The position numbers were made by a program, and so were the translations under genes. Shown piece by piece: positions 5,770 through 13,767 of a stretch of DNA of 33,011 nt. The stretch is from Patescibacteria group bacterium (GTDB taxonomy: Bacteria; Patescibacteriota; Doudnabacteria; UBA920): the NCBI GenBank assembly GCA_023484515.1, contig JAMDAY010000013.1:1-33011 (forward strand), written 5' to 3'. The notes under the pieces are model-generated. The model ran no database searches and was not told where the DNA came from. It was given only the letters and a program-made list of their open reading frames with translations. Position 1 is the first letter of the stretch, and each line of letters begins with the position of its first letter.

Positions 5770-5882
5770 AAAATTTCTAAATTCTAAAATCTAAATCCTA
5801 AACAAATTAGAAGCTCAAAGGTCAAATTTGAATATTTGAAATTTGAAATTGTTTAGAACTTAGAAATTAGGGTTTAGAGCTT
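5770..5882. repeat. AT-rich imperfect inverted repeat (TCTAAATTCTAAA type)
   Basis: TCTAAATTCTAAAATCTAAA on the left is mirrored by TTTAGAACTTAGAAATTAGG on the right, around TCAAATTTGAATATTTG. The same word family flanks the four-helix-bundle gene near 25207-25250 and 25613-25648. Confidence 0.55.
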
Positions 5883-5969
5883 AACCGAATTGTTATATAA
5901 TCAATTATATAATTCTTATTTTATTCTCATTTCAAGGTTGTTGAAGCCAGCTGTGAAGCAGGGAGAAAA

Positions 5970-6188
5970 TTATCTTTTTATTCTGTTAATTGTCTGTTCT
6001 ATTCCTATTCCTATCATACCAACCACAAACCAAATCGCAAGCAAAGGTATATAAGGCTCGGTACAATCGGAACAGCTTGTGGGTTGTGGCTTCCACCATA
6101 TTGAATAAATGATTAGACAAATAAACCCGAGTAGCCATATAGCAAACAAAGTTTTTTTGGTTTGATCTTTTGGTTTATCGTTTTCCAT
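5970..6188 (-). CDS. Small two-span membrane protein, 72 aa
   Basis: A charged N-terminus (MENDKPKDQTKK) precedes a first membrane span of about residues 13-32 (TLFAIWLLGFICLIIYSIWW). An external-type loop with CSDC follows, then a second span of about 48-66 (LLAIWFVVGMIGIGI) and a basic tail (NRIKR). The CxxC-like CSDC pair could form a disulfide. No family is recognised. There is no SD, and AT-rich TATAAA lies only 5 nt before the ATG, compatible with a leaderless or weak start. It sits between nusG and rplK with a repeat on either side and may be a late insertion. Confidence 0.55.
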   Translation of the reverse strand: MENDKPKDQTKKTLFAIWLLGFICLIIYSIWWKPQPTSCSDCTEPYIPLLAIWFVVGMIGIGIEQTINRIKR

Positions 6189-6267
6189 ATTTTTTTATAT
6201 TCTGGATCCCAGATATTTTTGCGGCCTGGCGATACATCAGCGCAAAAAAATCCGGAATGGCACAATG

Positions 6268-6380
6268 GGTGTCATTGCGAGCCATAAGTGCATCCGAATG
6301 GCGAAGCAATCTTTCATTAAGCGACAATAAGATTGCTTCGTCGCCCCTCGGATGCACTCGGGGCTCCTCGCAATGACACC
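6268..6380. repeat. TCATTGCGAGG-type palindromic repeat, copy B
   Basis: GGTGTCATTGCGAG (6268-6281) pairs with CTCGCAATGACACC (6367-6380). GTGCATCCGA pairs with TCGGATGCAC, and GCGAAGCAATCTT pairs with AAGATTGCTTCGTCGC, so the whole 113 nt forms one long hairpin. The - strand ORF 6175-6405 is a translation of this repeat, not a gene. Apart from this repeat the 6190-6440 gap shows nothing. Confidence 0.8.
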
Positions 6381-6444
6381 TGCGGAGCAGGCCAAGGGCC
6401 TGCACTACATCTGCGTCATCTGTTCCCTATCTGCGTATCTGCGG

Positions 6445-6990
6445 TTATATTTTCTTGACTTGCAAAAAATCCAATTCCACCGGCGTTTCCCTGCCGAAGA
6501 TGGTGACCATTACTTTTACTTTGCCGTGGCCTTCGTCTATTTCCCCCACCTTGCCTTCATAATCCTTAAACGGCCCGTCCGTAATTTTAACCAGGTCGCC
6601 AATGGCAAATTCCACCTTGAATTTCGGTTCTTCCACGCCCATGCGCTTTTGCAGATAATCCCATTCTTCGCGGGCAATGGGCGTCGGCACCGTGCCGGAA
6701 CCCACGAACCCGGTCACGTTGGGCGTGTTGCGCACCACATACCAGGAGTCGTCCGTAACTATCATGTCCACCAAAACGTATCCGGGGAAGATTTTTTCTT
6801 CCACGGTCGTGCGCTTGCCGTCTTTAATCTTAATTTTCTTCTCTTTGGGCACCATGGCGTCAAAAATCTTGTCCTGCATGTTTAAGGACTCTATCCTCTG
6901 TTTCAAATTGTAAGCCACGCTGTCTTCGTAGCCGCTGTAAGTATGCAAAACGTACCAATGACGTTCGCCGGTAACTTGTTGTCGTGCCAT
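6445..6990 (-). CDS. nusG: Transcription termination/antitermination factor NusG
   Basis: NusG binds RNA polymerase through its NGN domain and links it to ribosomes or Rho through its KOW domain. The 181-aa product starts HWYVLHTYSGYEDSVAYNL. It contains the VPKEKKIKIKDGKR and KIFPGYVLVDM segments of NGN and VRNTPNVTGFVG with the PTPIAREEW linker. The KOW motif is FAIGDLVKITDGPFKDYEGKV. No SD is visible before the ATG. It lies downstream of secE in the usual order, but with a membrane hydrolase-like gene in between. Confidence 0.97.
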   Translation of the reverse strand: MARQQVTGERHWYVLHTYSGYEDSVAYNLKQRIESLNMQDKIFDAMVPKEKKIKIKDGKRTTVEEKIFPGYVLVDMIVTDDSWYVVRNTPNVTGFVGSGTVPTPIAREEWDYLQKRMGVEEPKFKVEFAIGDLVKITDGPFKDYEGKVGEIDEGHGKVKVMVTIFGRETPVELDFLQVKKI

Positions 6991-7014
6991 ATGCCGCCGA
7001 TCTGGCGCGGATTA

Positions 7015-7635
7015 TTACGCTGATTTAACGCTGATATCGCTTTGTCCGCGCTTATCAGCATCGCCACCTGCGTGATTCCGCGATAATTTAATGTAAATAA
7101 TTAAGGCTAATAAAATTATTAATATTTCCAAATAAAATGTAACTGAATGAGAATATGACCTTAAAAATCCCAACCAAAAACTAAGAACCCCCTCGGATCT
7201 TGCCTCCATGCCGCCGGTAATAACGCTATGTGATCCGGGAATAATGGCATATAACTTATTATTAATCGGCCACAGCCACCTTACGCCATATTCTATAGAA
7301 TCCAACAAGAAATGCGACCAAGAAGCCAGCCAAACCAATAAACCTAAAATTCTATAAAAAGGTTTTTTTGCCAGAAAAAATATCAACAATCCTGCAATCA
7401 ACCAAAGCAGCGGAGTATGAGTCAGATATATCCGGTGATTGGCCACTGCGGGATTCACGGTCAGGCTGGAACTTTTATAAAAAGAATAAAATGTGTCCAA
7501 GTCTGGGGCAAAAGCCAGGAAAATTCCCCACCATACCAGCTTGTTTCTTTGCTTATCGGGCAGGCTTTTCGCTTTTCTGCCTAACAGGGCTTCGGCCGCC
7601 AAATAGCCGGCCGCCATGTGTCCCGGGGGCAGCAT
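7015..7635 (-). CDS. YdjM-type (PF04307) membrane metal-dependent hydrolase-like protein
   Basis: The 206-aa protein carries the pattern of the LexA-regulated, membrane-bound putative hydrolase family. It has PGHMAAGYL near the N-terminus, an AFAPDLDTF acidic motif (about residues 42-50), NHRIYLTHTPLLW (about 66-78) and SHFLLDSIEYG (about 107-117). These His and Asp residues would bind metal. Four or so membrane segments are visible, including LLIFFLAKKPFYRILGLLVW and a C-terminal FYLEILIILLALIIYI. Its start overlaps the secE stop (TAATG), so translation is coupled. The substrate is unknown. Confidence 0.8.
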   Translation of the reverse strand: MLPPGHMAAGYLAAEALLGRKAKSLPDKQRNKLVWWGIFLAFAPDLDTFYSFYKSSSLTVNPAVANHRIYLTHTPLLWLIAGLLIFFLAKKPFYRILGLLVWLASWSHFLLDSIEYGVRWLWPINNKLYAIIPGSHSVITGGMEARSEGVLSFWLGFLRSYSHSVTFYLEILIILLALIIYIKLSRNHAGGDADKRGQSDISVKSA

Positions 7636-7820
7636 TAGGCGCCTTTGCGGGTAAGGATAATTTCAAATGCTTTCAGCAAACCATAGTCCGCCGCTCCCAA
7701 AATGGCGGCAACTACCAGGCTGAATACTATGACAACCACGGTATACTTAATGGTCTCCTGCCTGGTAGGCCAAACTACTTTGGAAAGTTCGGTTTTGACT
7801 TCACCTAAAAATTTAAACAT
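7635..7820 (-). CDS. secE: Preprotein translocase subunit SecE
   Basis: SecE clamps SecY in the translocon. The 61-aa form is the short, single-span type. It has the amphipathic surface helix and signature EVKTELSKVVWPTRQETIKY followed by one membrane span (about residues 27-47, TVVVIVFSLVVAAILGAADYG). It is the first gene of the secE-nusG transcript and has a consensus promoter about 50 nt upstream of its ATG. The order secE-nusG-rplK-rplA is the conserved bacterial arrangement, here with insertions. Confidence 0.95.
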   Translation of the reverse strand: MFKFLGEVKTELSKVVWPTRQETIKYTVVVIVFSLVVAAILGAADYGLLKAFEIILTRKGA

Positions 7821-7877
7821 ATGATATTTTAATAAAGCTTGCCTTTTTTAAAAGGCCCTTTGGCCTTTATTTGGATT

Positions 7878-7906
7878 ATAATACCAAACCTCTCAACTTT
7901 TGTCAA
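7878..7906 (-). promoter_or_regulatory. Promoter of the secE-nusG transcript
   Basis: On the - strand TTGACA (7906-7901) is separated by exactly 17 nt from TATTAT (7883-7878), with start predicted near 7871. The -35 box overlaps the last codons of the response-regulator gene. The leader contains a small AAAGGCC/GGCCTTT hairpin (7851-7868). Confidence 0.75.
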
Positions 7907-8282
7907 ATTCCAAAACTTGGCCAATGCGCACCACCACCTGCTCCAGCTTGGTGTGGGCTTTTACGAAATAATCGGCCACTTTCAGCCCCTGCACCTGCAA
8001 AATATCCTTCTGGCTCCAAAGGTTGCTTAAAACAATGACGCGCATGCCGGAAATTGCCGGGTCAGGATAAGCCCTGAGCCTTTCTAATACCTTAAACCCG
8101 TCCAGCTTGGGCAGGAGCAAGTCCAGCAAAACCAGGTCGGGACGGTGGTTTAATATCATGGTAATTGCCTCCTCGCCGTCCGCAGCCTGGTAAACTTCCA
8201 AAGGAAGCGCGGCCAGTTTCCCTGCCATGGCATTCCTTAAATTTTCGTCGTCTTCCACTAACAAAATTTTTTTCTTTGCCAT
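7893..8282 (-). CDS. Single-domain response regulator (REC only)
   Basis: This is a 129-aa receiver domain without an output domain. The acidic pocket is Glu10-Asp11-Asp12, the phosphoacceptor is Asp54 in VLLDLLLPKLDG, the switch Ser is Ser86 in VIVLSN, and the conserved Lys is Lys108 in YFVKAH. Such CheY-like proteins act by protein-protein contact or in a phosphorelay. No histidine kinase is in the window. It lies upstream of the secE promoter, 17 nt after the double beta-domain membrane protein, and is probably cotranscribed with it. Confidence 0.93.
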   Translation of the reverse strand: MAKKKILLVEDDENLRNAMAGKLAALPLEVYQAADGEEAITMILNHRPDLVLLDLLLPKLDGFKVLERLRAYPDPAISGMRVIVLSNLWSQKDILQVQGLKVADYFVKAHTKLEQVVVRIGQVLEFDKS

Positions 8283-8299
8283 AATATAATTTGATAATT

Positions 8300-9160
8300 T
8301 TACTTCAGCAACAAATTCCGGTTAATGACGTTTTCCTGGCCGACTTTAATTGAAAAAGTCTTTTGCAGCTCTTTGTCTTCCCTGCTAAGACTCGTAGAAA
8401 TTTTTAACAAATACTTGCCCGGATCGGCCCTTAGGAAAAACTTTCCGTCAGCCATAATTTCCGCCTTGGCTATGGCCGTATCCGGCAAGAGCGGAAAACT
8501 TAACTCAACTAAGCCTTCGGAAGCGGGATTTTTATCGGAGCCTAAAAATACCCTTCCCCACCTGCGCGGTTTCGGTATGACCATAGCCAGAAAAAATATT
8601 GCTACGTAAAATCCCAATACCGCGTAAACAAAATTGGAGGGACTAAAAAAAATATGCACTAAGGCCAAAATCAACACAAACCAGAACAGCAAAGAAACCA
8701 GGCGACGCCACAAGTGTTCCCAAAAAGGGGAAAATTTTACCACTTGCTCCTTGGCCTTCTGGTTCCAGTCAAAATTAACGGGATCCATGGGAATATTGAA
8801 CGGCACCACGTCGGAATCTTCAGATATTTCAAAAAATTCCCCATGGTATAAATTTTCGTAAACGCCATCTTTGTTTCCCGAGACTTTTTGGGATGGAAAA
8901 GCGTAATTGCTTTTTCTCGGCAAAATTTTAAACTTGCCTGGCCAAACCAAAAAACCGTAACGTCCGGTTATGCCTGTTATGCAGGTTTCCGCCACTTTGC
9001 CGGTATGGGCGTTGACCAGCCTGACCACCACCGGGTCCAATGGCTGCTTGGTGACGCTGTCATAAACCGTACCCCAATATGCCTGTCCTTTGCGCAAGCC
9101 CGATAAAACCAAAAAACGGTCCAAATAATTATTAACAAAGATAAATAAATTGGAGAGCAT
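8300..9160 (-). CDS. Membrane protein with N- and C-terminal carboxypeptidase-regulatory-like domains
   Basis: In the 286-aa protein a hydrophobic start (NLFIFVNNYLDRFLVLSG) precedes a first beta-sandwich-like domain (about residues 26-125, GTVYDSVTKQPLDPVVVRLV and TGITGRYGFLVWPGKF). Two membrane spans follow (about 152-192, LVSLLFWFVLILALVHIFF and FVYAVLGFYVAIFFLAMVI). A second similar domain runs to the end (GLVELSFPLLPDTAIAKAEI, DGKFFLRADPGKYLLKIS). The TDxxGrFxF/pGkY pattern in both halves is that of CarboxypepD_reg-type folds. With two spans both domains lie on the same side of the membrane, perhaps outside. The ligand is unknown. Confidence 0.65.
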   Translation of the reverse strand: MLSNLFIFVNNYLDRFLVLSGLRKGQAYWGTVYDSVTKQPLDPVVVRLVNAHTGKVAETCITGITGRYGFLVWPGKFKILPRKSNYAFPSQKVSGNKDGVYENLYHGEFFEISEDSDVVPFNIPMDPVNFDWNQKAKEQVVKFSPFWEHLWRRLVSLLFWFVLILALVHIFFSPSNFVYAVLGFYVAIFFLAMVIPKPRRWGRVFLGSDKNPASEGLVELSFPLLPDTAIAKAEIMADGKFFLRADPGKYLLKISTSLSREDKELQKTFSIKVGQENVINRNLLLK

Positions 9161-9184
9161 ATTTTAAAATTAAGCCTGGAATTT

Positions 9185-10015
9185 TTATATTTTATTTTTT
9201 GCCACTTTCAGCACGTTTTCCAAAAGTTTGGCCACGGTCACGGGACCAACCCCGCCCGGCACCGGGGAAAGGAACGCCGCCTTGCCGCGGACCGATTCAA
9301 GGTCCACATCCCCCGCAATACCACCGTCAGATTCAGCCGTGCCTGCGTCAATAATAACCACACCTTCCCTGATATTATTGCCATTTATCAGTTTAGGTTT
9401 GCCGACTGCGCTAATTATAACGTCGGCTGCCTTTAAAATTTCTTCCGGTTTTTCCGTGGAACGCCTTACTATTTCCGGCTTTAGGCCCCTGGCTTCCAGC
9501 AGCGTCTTAACCGGCCTTCCCACCAATTCCCCCTGCCCGACAATTACGATACTTTTGTTTTGCAGGTCCATGTTTACCGAATCCAGCAAAGCCATAACGG
9601 CCGCAGCGGTAGGAAAGACCATGTAAGGCCGGCCGCTGTAAAATTTTTCACTGTTAACCCGCCCGATGCAATCCACGTCAATGGACGGATCTATGGCGTT
9701 AAGCACCGTTTGTTTTTCCATGGATGCGGGCAAAGGCAGTTGGACAATTAATCCGCACATATTCGGCTCGCTGCCGATTTTTTTAATTTCCTCCGCCAGG
9801 CCGGCGGCAGTTATGGAAGCCGGGTAGTCCGCCTGCCGGAATTTAAAGCCCACCCTCTCCGCGGCTTTGGCTTTCATCCTTACATACTGCGCCGAAGCCG
9901 GGTCGTCCCCTGCCAAGACATCGCAAAACACTGGCTGAAAAGGCAGTCGGGCCACTTCTGATTTTATTTGGTTTTGGATTTCTTTCGCTAACTTCCTGCC
10001 GTCAATAATTTCCAT
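9185..10015 (-). CDS. folD: Bifunctional methylene-THF dehydrogenase / methenyl-THF cyclohydrolase
   Basis: FolD interconverts 5,10-methylene-, methenyl- and 10-formyl-tetrahydrofolate with NADP. The 276-aa product is of family length. It shows the catalytic Tyr44-x3-Lys48 (YVRMKAKA), the CGLIVQLPLP motif, DVDCIGRVN, the dinucleotide-binding GQGELVGRPVKTLLEARG segment and the terminal PVPGGVGPVTVAKLL signature. The usual VGRS is VGRP here, as in many bacteria. It has its own promoter upstream and could run on into the 8300-9160 gene. No other folate gene is in the window. Confidence 0.97.
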   Translation of the reverse strand: MEIIDGRKLAKEIQNQIKSEVARLPFQPVFCDVLAGDDPASAQYVRMKAKAAERVGFKFRQADYPASITAAGLAEEIKKIGSEPNMCGLIVQLPLPASMEKQTVLNAIDPSIDVDCIGRVNSEKFYSGRPYMVFPTAAAVMALLDSVNMDLQNKSIVIVGQGELVGRPVKTLLEARGLKPEIVRRSTEKPEEILKAADVIISAVGKPKLINGNNIREGVVIIDAGTAESDGGIAGDVDLESVRGKAAFLSPVPGGVGPVTVAKLLENVLKVAKNKI

Positions 10016-10041
10016 AATGCAAAGTAAACTACAACAACCTT

Positions 10042-10068
10042 ATTATAGCAGATTTTATGTCATGTCAA
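10042..10068 (-). promoter_or_regulatory. Promoter upstream of folD
   Basis: On the - strand TTGACA (10068-10063) is followed by TATAAT after 15 nt (10047-10042), or by TAATAA after 17 nt. A copy of the GGGCGGATACTATC repeat word lies immediately upstream (10080-10094). Confidence 0.55.
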
Positions 10069-10152
10069 AATATAAATATGATAGTATCCGCCCGCTTTTT
10101 ACAGTAGTAGTTTGATAATCCGCAATCTTTCAATTTTCAATTATTAAATCTT

Positions 10153-12102
10153 TCAATTTTTGTTATACCTGTTTTCCGCCCACCATTTTAAGGCATCCTT
10201 GGCCACTGGCAAGGCTACGGCATTCCCTTCCCCGCCGGCTTCCACCAAAACGGTGACCACAATCTGCGGGTCCTCGTAAGGGGCATAAACCGTAAACCAG
10301 GCATGGGTTTTGTTCGGGTCGCTGCCGTCAAACTGGGACGTACCGGTTTTGCCGGCAGAAGTAACAGGCAAGGCATCCAACTGCCTGGCAGTGCCGCTGG
10401 TTACGGTCTGCCTCATTCCTTCCTGTACAATCTTAATATTGTCTTGTGACGCGATGTTGGAAACTAAAACCTGCGGCTGGTTTTGCCAAACCACGTTACC
10501 CTGCTGGTCCAGGGCTTTTTCCGCCACCTGCGGCTTAAAGCCGACTCCATTGTTGGCAATTATTGCCGTCCACTCCGCCACTTGCAGCGGCGTGACCAGC
10601 AAGTCACCCTGGCCAATGCCTAAATGGTAAGTGTCACCCAAATACCACTTGCCTTGCAAGGGGTCGTTGTCAAAATAATCCATTTTCCAGGCCGGGTCGG
10701 GAACCAGGCCGGGTTTTTCCCCCTGCACGTCAATGCCTGTAAGCTGCCCCAAGCCGAACTTGCGGAAGTATTCCGCCAACTTGTCGGGGCCCAGCCCTTG
10801 CATGGATCCGTTTGGGGATCCGCCAGCGACTTCGTAGAAAAAAATGTCGGAGCTCTGCGCAATGGCGCTGCGCACGGTCATTGGCCCCAACCCGCCGGGC
10901 TTCCAGCCGTGAAATTGATAGCTGGCCCCGCCGTATTGGTTCGGCACAACCAATACGCCATTATCGTTAATTACGGTGTTGGGCGTAATTACGCCTTCCT
11001 GCAAACCGGCGGTCGCGGTCATCATTTTAGAAGTTGATCCCGGAGGATAAGTACCGGAAAAGGCGCGGTTAAACAAAGGAAGATTTTTGTCGGTAAGCAG
11101 TTTCTGATAGTCTGCGTTTTTAATGCCATGCGCAAATAAGTTATTGTCAAACCCCGGCAACGAAAGCAATGCCAAAACCTGCCCATTTCTTGGATCCAAG
11201 GCTATTGCCGCGGCTTTCCTCCCCGGCATGCCTTTTTCCAGGCTATTATATAATTGCTCCTGCAGGCCCTTGTCTATGTTCAACACCAGAGTATCTCCCG
11301 GCAAAGGGCTGTCTTCGCCCAGCACTTTTTGCAAACGCCCGGCCGCATCCACTTCCACCAAATTCTGCCCGTTAATACCGTGGAGGTATTTTTCATAGGA
11401 AGATTCAATCCCCGATTTGCCGATAAAATCCACGCTGGCGTAAGCGTTTGCGTCCAACTCCTTTAAGTCGCCCGGGCTAACCAGGCCGGTGTAACCGAGC
11501 GTGTGCGAAAAAACCTGCGGGTCCAGATATTCCCTCACGGGAATTTTCTGCATGGAAAAACCCGGAAATTCCGCTGCCCTTGATTCAAACAAAATACTCT
11601 GTTCCTGGGGCATATCCTGTTTAATCACTATTGGCTCAATGGAATTTTTATTGGCCCTTTCTAAATCCCCCGAAATTTCCTTCGCATCCAGACCGAAAGT
11701 TCCGGCTAAATTTTTTACCATTCCGTCCAAACCTTCCTTTGGCAAATCAAAAGGAACCGCTACCAGGTTAAAGCTGGCGGTATTCTGGGCCAAAGTTTCC
11801 CCGTAACGGTCCTTAATTAGGCCGCGCGGCGCCAGTATGGTCTGGCTCCTAATGCGGTTATTTTCCGAAAGCAATCGGTAACCGGAACCGTTGATTATTT
11901 GCAGGTTGAACAGTTTGACTGACAGCGCCATAAAAGACAAAAATAGCGCAAGCCCCAGCCAGCGCAATTCCGGAGTCTTGCGCTCCCCGTTAAAGACGTC
12001 ATCCACGCGGCCCTGGGTATCTGCCGCGGATTCGTCCCAATCCAGGGGTTTTTTGCCGCCGCCTGGCCGGGAAGTTGTATATATTTCAAATGGATCCCTC
12101 AT
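10153..12102 (-). CDS. mrdA: Penicillin-binding protein 2 (elongasome transpeptidase)
   Basis: PBP2 cross-links peptidoglycan during lateral wall growth with RodA and MreBCD. The 649-aa product has a cytoplasmic tail, one membrane span (about residues 47-68), a dimerisation/pedestal domain (APRGLIKDRYGETLA motif) and the transpeptidase domain. Catalytic motifs are Ser356-Thr-Ser-Lys359 in PPGSTSK, Ser417-Ser-Asp419 (the PBP2-type SxD variant of SxN) and Lys585-Thr-Gly587. It follows mreD by about 40 nt with an AAGGG-like SD. No rodA follows, so its glycosyltransferase partner must be encoded elsewhere. Confidence 0.96.
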   Translation of the reverse strand: MRDPFEIYTTSRPGGGKKPLDWDESAADTQGRVDDVFNGERKTPELRWLGLALFLSFMALSVKLFNLQIINGSGYRLLSENNRIRSQTILAPRGLIKDRYGETLAQNTASFNLVAVPFDLPKEGLDGMVKNLAGTFGLDAKEISGDLERANKNSIEPIVIKQDMPQEQSILFESRAAEFPGFSMQKIPVREYLDPQVFSHTLGYTGLVSPGDLKELDANAYASVDFIGKSGIESSYEKYLHGINGQNLVEVDAAGRLQKVLGEDSPLPGDTLVLNIDKGLQEQLYNSLEKGMPGRKAAAIALDPRNGQVLALLSLPGFDNNLFAHGIKNADYQKLLTDKNLPLFNRAFSGTYPPGSTSKMMTATAGLQEGVITPNTVINDNGVLVVPNQYGGASYQFHGWKPGGLGPMTVRSAIAQSSDIFFYEVAGGSPNGSMQGLGPDKLAEYFRKFGLGQLTGIDVQGEKPGLVPDPAWKMDYFDNDPLQGKWYLGDTYHLGIGQGDLLVTPLQVAEWTAIIANNGVGFKPQVAEKALDQQGNVVWQNQPQVLVSNIASQDNIKIVQEGMRQTVTSGTARQLDALPVTSAGKTGTSQFDGSDPNKTHAWFTVYAPYEDPQIVVTVLVEAGGEGNAVALPVAKDALKWWAENRYNKN

Positions 12103-12143
12103 AGTTCCAGCCCTTAAAATTTAAATTTGATAATGCCTGGCAT

Positions 12144-12695
12144 TCACTTAATTTTCCTGAATTGAACGGATAAATATGCGATACCCCGCTTTACGGATTC
12201 TGCAAATAAATACATCGGGTAAAGCAGCAATAAATTATATACCAGTGAGATTAAGTATCCGCTCCTTAAAACCTTTCCATCCAACAGATACGCAGCCCAC
12301 CCCAGGCGGAAACACAGCAGGTTGTAAAACCAAATAAAAAAACTTAAGGCGGCAAGGCTTACAGCCAGGGCAGCGCTGTAATATTTCCAATTCATCTCAA
12401 ATACCAGCAAATGTCGGGACGACAAACGCAAAACCAGGCTAATAAGCAAAAAAGCCAGGGCAAAGCTGCCAAAAAACGTTGTTGATGAAAAATCCAGAAA
12501 CAAACCGGACAAAAAAGCAATTACTAGAAAATCCGCATTGTCTCTGGTTTCGCTATCGCCTCTGTCCAAAGAAAATAAGACCATAAAAAGCAATAACAAA
12601 TTCGGCATAACACCTTTTATCTGAAATGAGGAAAAAATTCCCGCGTTTAATCCCAGCAACAGGATTATGGCTAGCAGATAAATTAGGTATTTCAT
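12144..12695 (-). CDS. mreD: Rod shape-determining protein MreD
   Basis: MreD is an integral membrane elongasome subunit. The 183-aa product is almost wholly hydrophobic, with five to six spans, beginning KYLIYLLAIILLLGLNAGIF and including VMPNLLLLFMVLFSLDRGD and the family-typical FLSGLFLDFSSTTFFGSFAL. The call rests mainly on its position between mreC and PBP2 and this topology, since the family is poorly conserved. Confidence 0.9.
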   Translation of the reverse strand: MKYLIYLLAIILLLGLNAGIFSSFQIKGVMPNLLLLFMVLFSLDRGDSETRDNADFLVIAFLSGLFLDFSSTTFFGSFALAFLLISLVLRLSSRHLLVFEMNWKYYSAALAVSLAALSFFIWFYNLLCFRLGWAAYLLDGKVLRSGYLISLVYNLLLLYPMYLFAESVKRGIAYLSVQFRKIK

Positions 12696-12752
12696 AATCT
12701 CTTACGTAAATAAGATATGCGGGTCTTATGGCAACGAAAAATTCCATAAAAT

Positions 12753-13550
12753 TTACTTTACCGCAAACACGAATTCCAAACCGTTAAAATCTATGGGACT
12801 AAGCAGAGTGGCTTTTTTAAATAAATCGTTCGAGTTGGAAACCACTTCCCCGACTTCCCCGATTAGAATATTTTTTGGGATCCTGGAATCAATGCCGCCG
12901 GTCACTACCTGCCAGCCTTTGTCCGCGCTGTCACTCTGCGACAATTGGTCTAAAATTATGCCCGAACCGAAAGATCCGTTAACCACCCCGCTTGCCCCGG
13001 TCTTGCTTAACTTGGCGTCTGTAGTAAAATTAGAGCTGGTTATCAGCAAGGCTGTGCTGTATCCCTTGCCGGCGTAAATAATTTTCCCCACCAAAAAGCC
13101 CTGGGAAATTATCGCCTGACCTTCGCTTACCCCCCGGTCGGACCCGCAATTCAACACCAGGGTGTCGCTGGCGCCGAAAGGGTTCTGCGACATAACCGTG
13201 CAAGGAACAAGCGACAAGCCGGTGTTCGCCGCAAAGCCCAACTCTTTCCTTAGGGCTTCGTTTTCCCGCTTTTCCTGGTCAAACTGAACCAAGTCCTGCT
13301 GCAACTGGAAAACCTGCTGAGTCAGGGCGGCATTTTCTTTCGTAATTTTCCGCAGGTTATACGCCGTAGAAAAAAAATACTTTATTGGCTTGGCCGCTTT
13401 TGCAACCGCGTAAGTTACTGGCCGCGGGGAATTAATAAAAACCGTTTTCAAGGGATCCAGCCAGCCCTTGACTTGCATCAAAACCAATAAAGCCGTTATT
13501 ACCATAAAAGCGGAAAAAACGGCAAAAGTTTTTGTGTAGATAAATCTCAT
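12753..13550 (-). CDS. mreC: Rod shape-determining protein MreC
   Basis: MreC links the cytoplasmic MreB filaments to periplasmic PBP2. The 265-aa product has a short N-terminal membrane span (about residues 6-28, KTFAVFSAFMVITALLVLMQ) and a coiled-coil dimerisation helix (about 68-103, LRKITKENAALTQQVFQLQQ). Two beta-barrel domains follow, with the signatures DTLVLNCGSDRGVSEGQAII, GFLVGKI, GASGVVNGSF and ILIGEVGEV. The track start at 13562 is a TTG; the ATG at 13550 (MRFIYTK) fits better. A dispersed repeat separates it from mreB. Confidence 0.95.
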   Translation of the reverse strand: MRFIYTKTFAVFSAFMVITALLVLMQVKGWLDPLKTVFINSPRPVTYAVAKAAKPIKYFFSTAYNLRKITKENAALTQQVFQLQQDLVQFDQEKRENEALRKELGFAANTGLSLVPCTVMSQNPFGASDTLVLNCGSDRGVSEGQAIISQGFLVGKIIYAGKGYSTALLITSSNFTTDAKLSKTGASGVVNGSFGSGIILDQLSQSDSADKGWQVVTGGIDSRIPKNILIGEVGEVVSNSNDLFKKATLLSPIDFNGLEFVFAVK

Positions 13551-13592
13551 AAATATTCGCAAATATACAAATCCTCATGGAAGCCTTGAGCC

Positions 13593-13690
13593 TTGATGAC
13601 GCACATCTGGGATAAGCGGTCTTTAGATTACCGGATAATAATCACCATCAACCAAACTTAAGCAAGATTGTCCCAGATGTGCGTCATCAA
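13593..13690 (-). repeat. CTGGGA-type structured repeat, copy 3 (inverted)
   Basis: TTGATGACGCACATCTGGGA (13593-13612) and its complement (13671-13690) form a perfect 20-bp terminal helix. The interior, read on the - strand, matches copies 1 and 2 with only a few substitutions. It sits in the mreB-mreC gap and so would be transcribed within the elongasome mRNA. Confidence 0.8.
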
Positions 13691-13767
13691 CTTTCATCAA
13701 TAACTAACTTATACCGGTCATTCCCATAATAATCGGATCTCAATACCAATTTGTATATTTGTGATTG

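Noticed and set aside
6175-6405. 76-aa ORF on the - strand
   Set aside because: It is a translation of the TCATTGCGAGG-type palindromic repeat (CHCEEPRVHPRGDEAI pattern), not a gene.
10624-11037. 137-aa ORF on the + strand opposite PBP2
   Set aside because: It is antisense to the conserved transpeptidase domain and is a shadow ORF; the same applies to the other + strand ORFs across 3000-20000.
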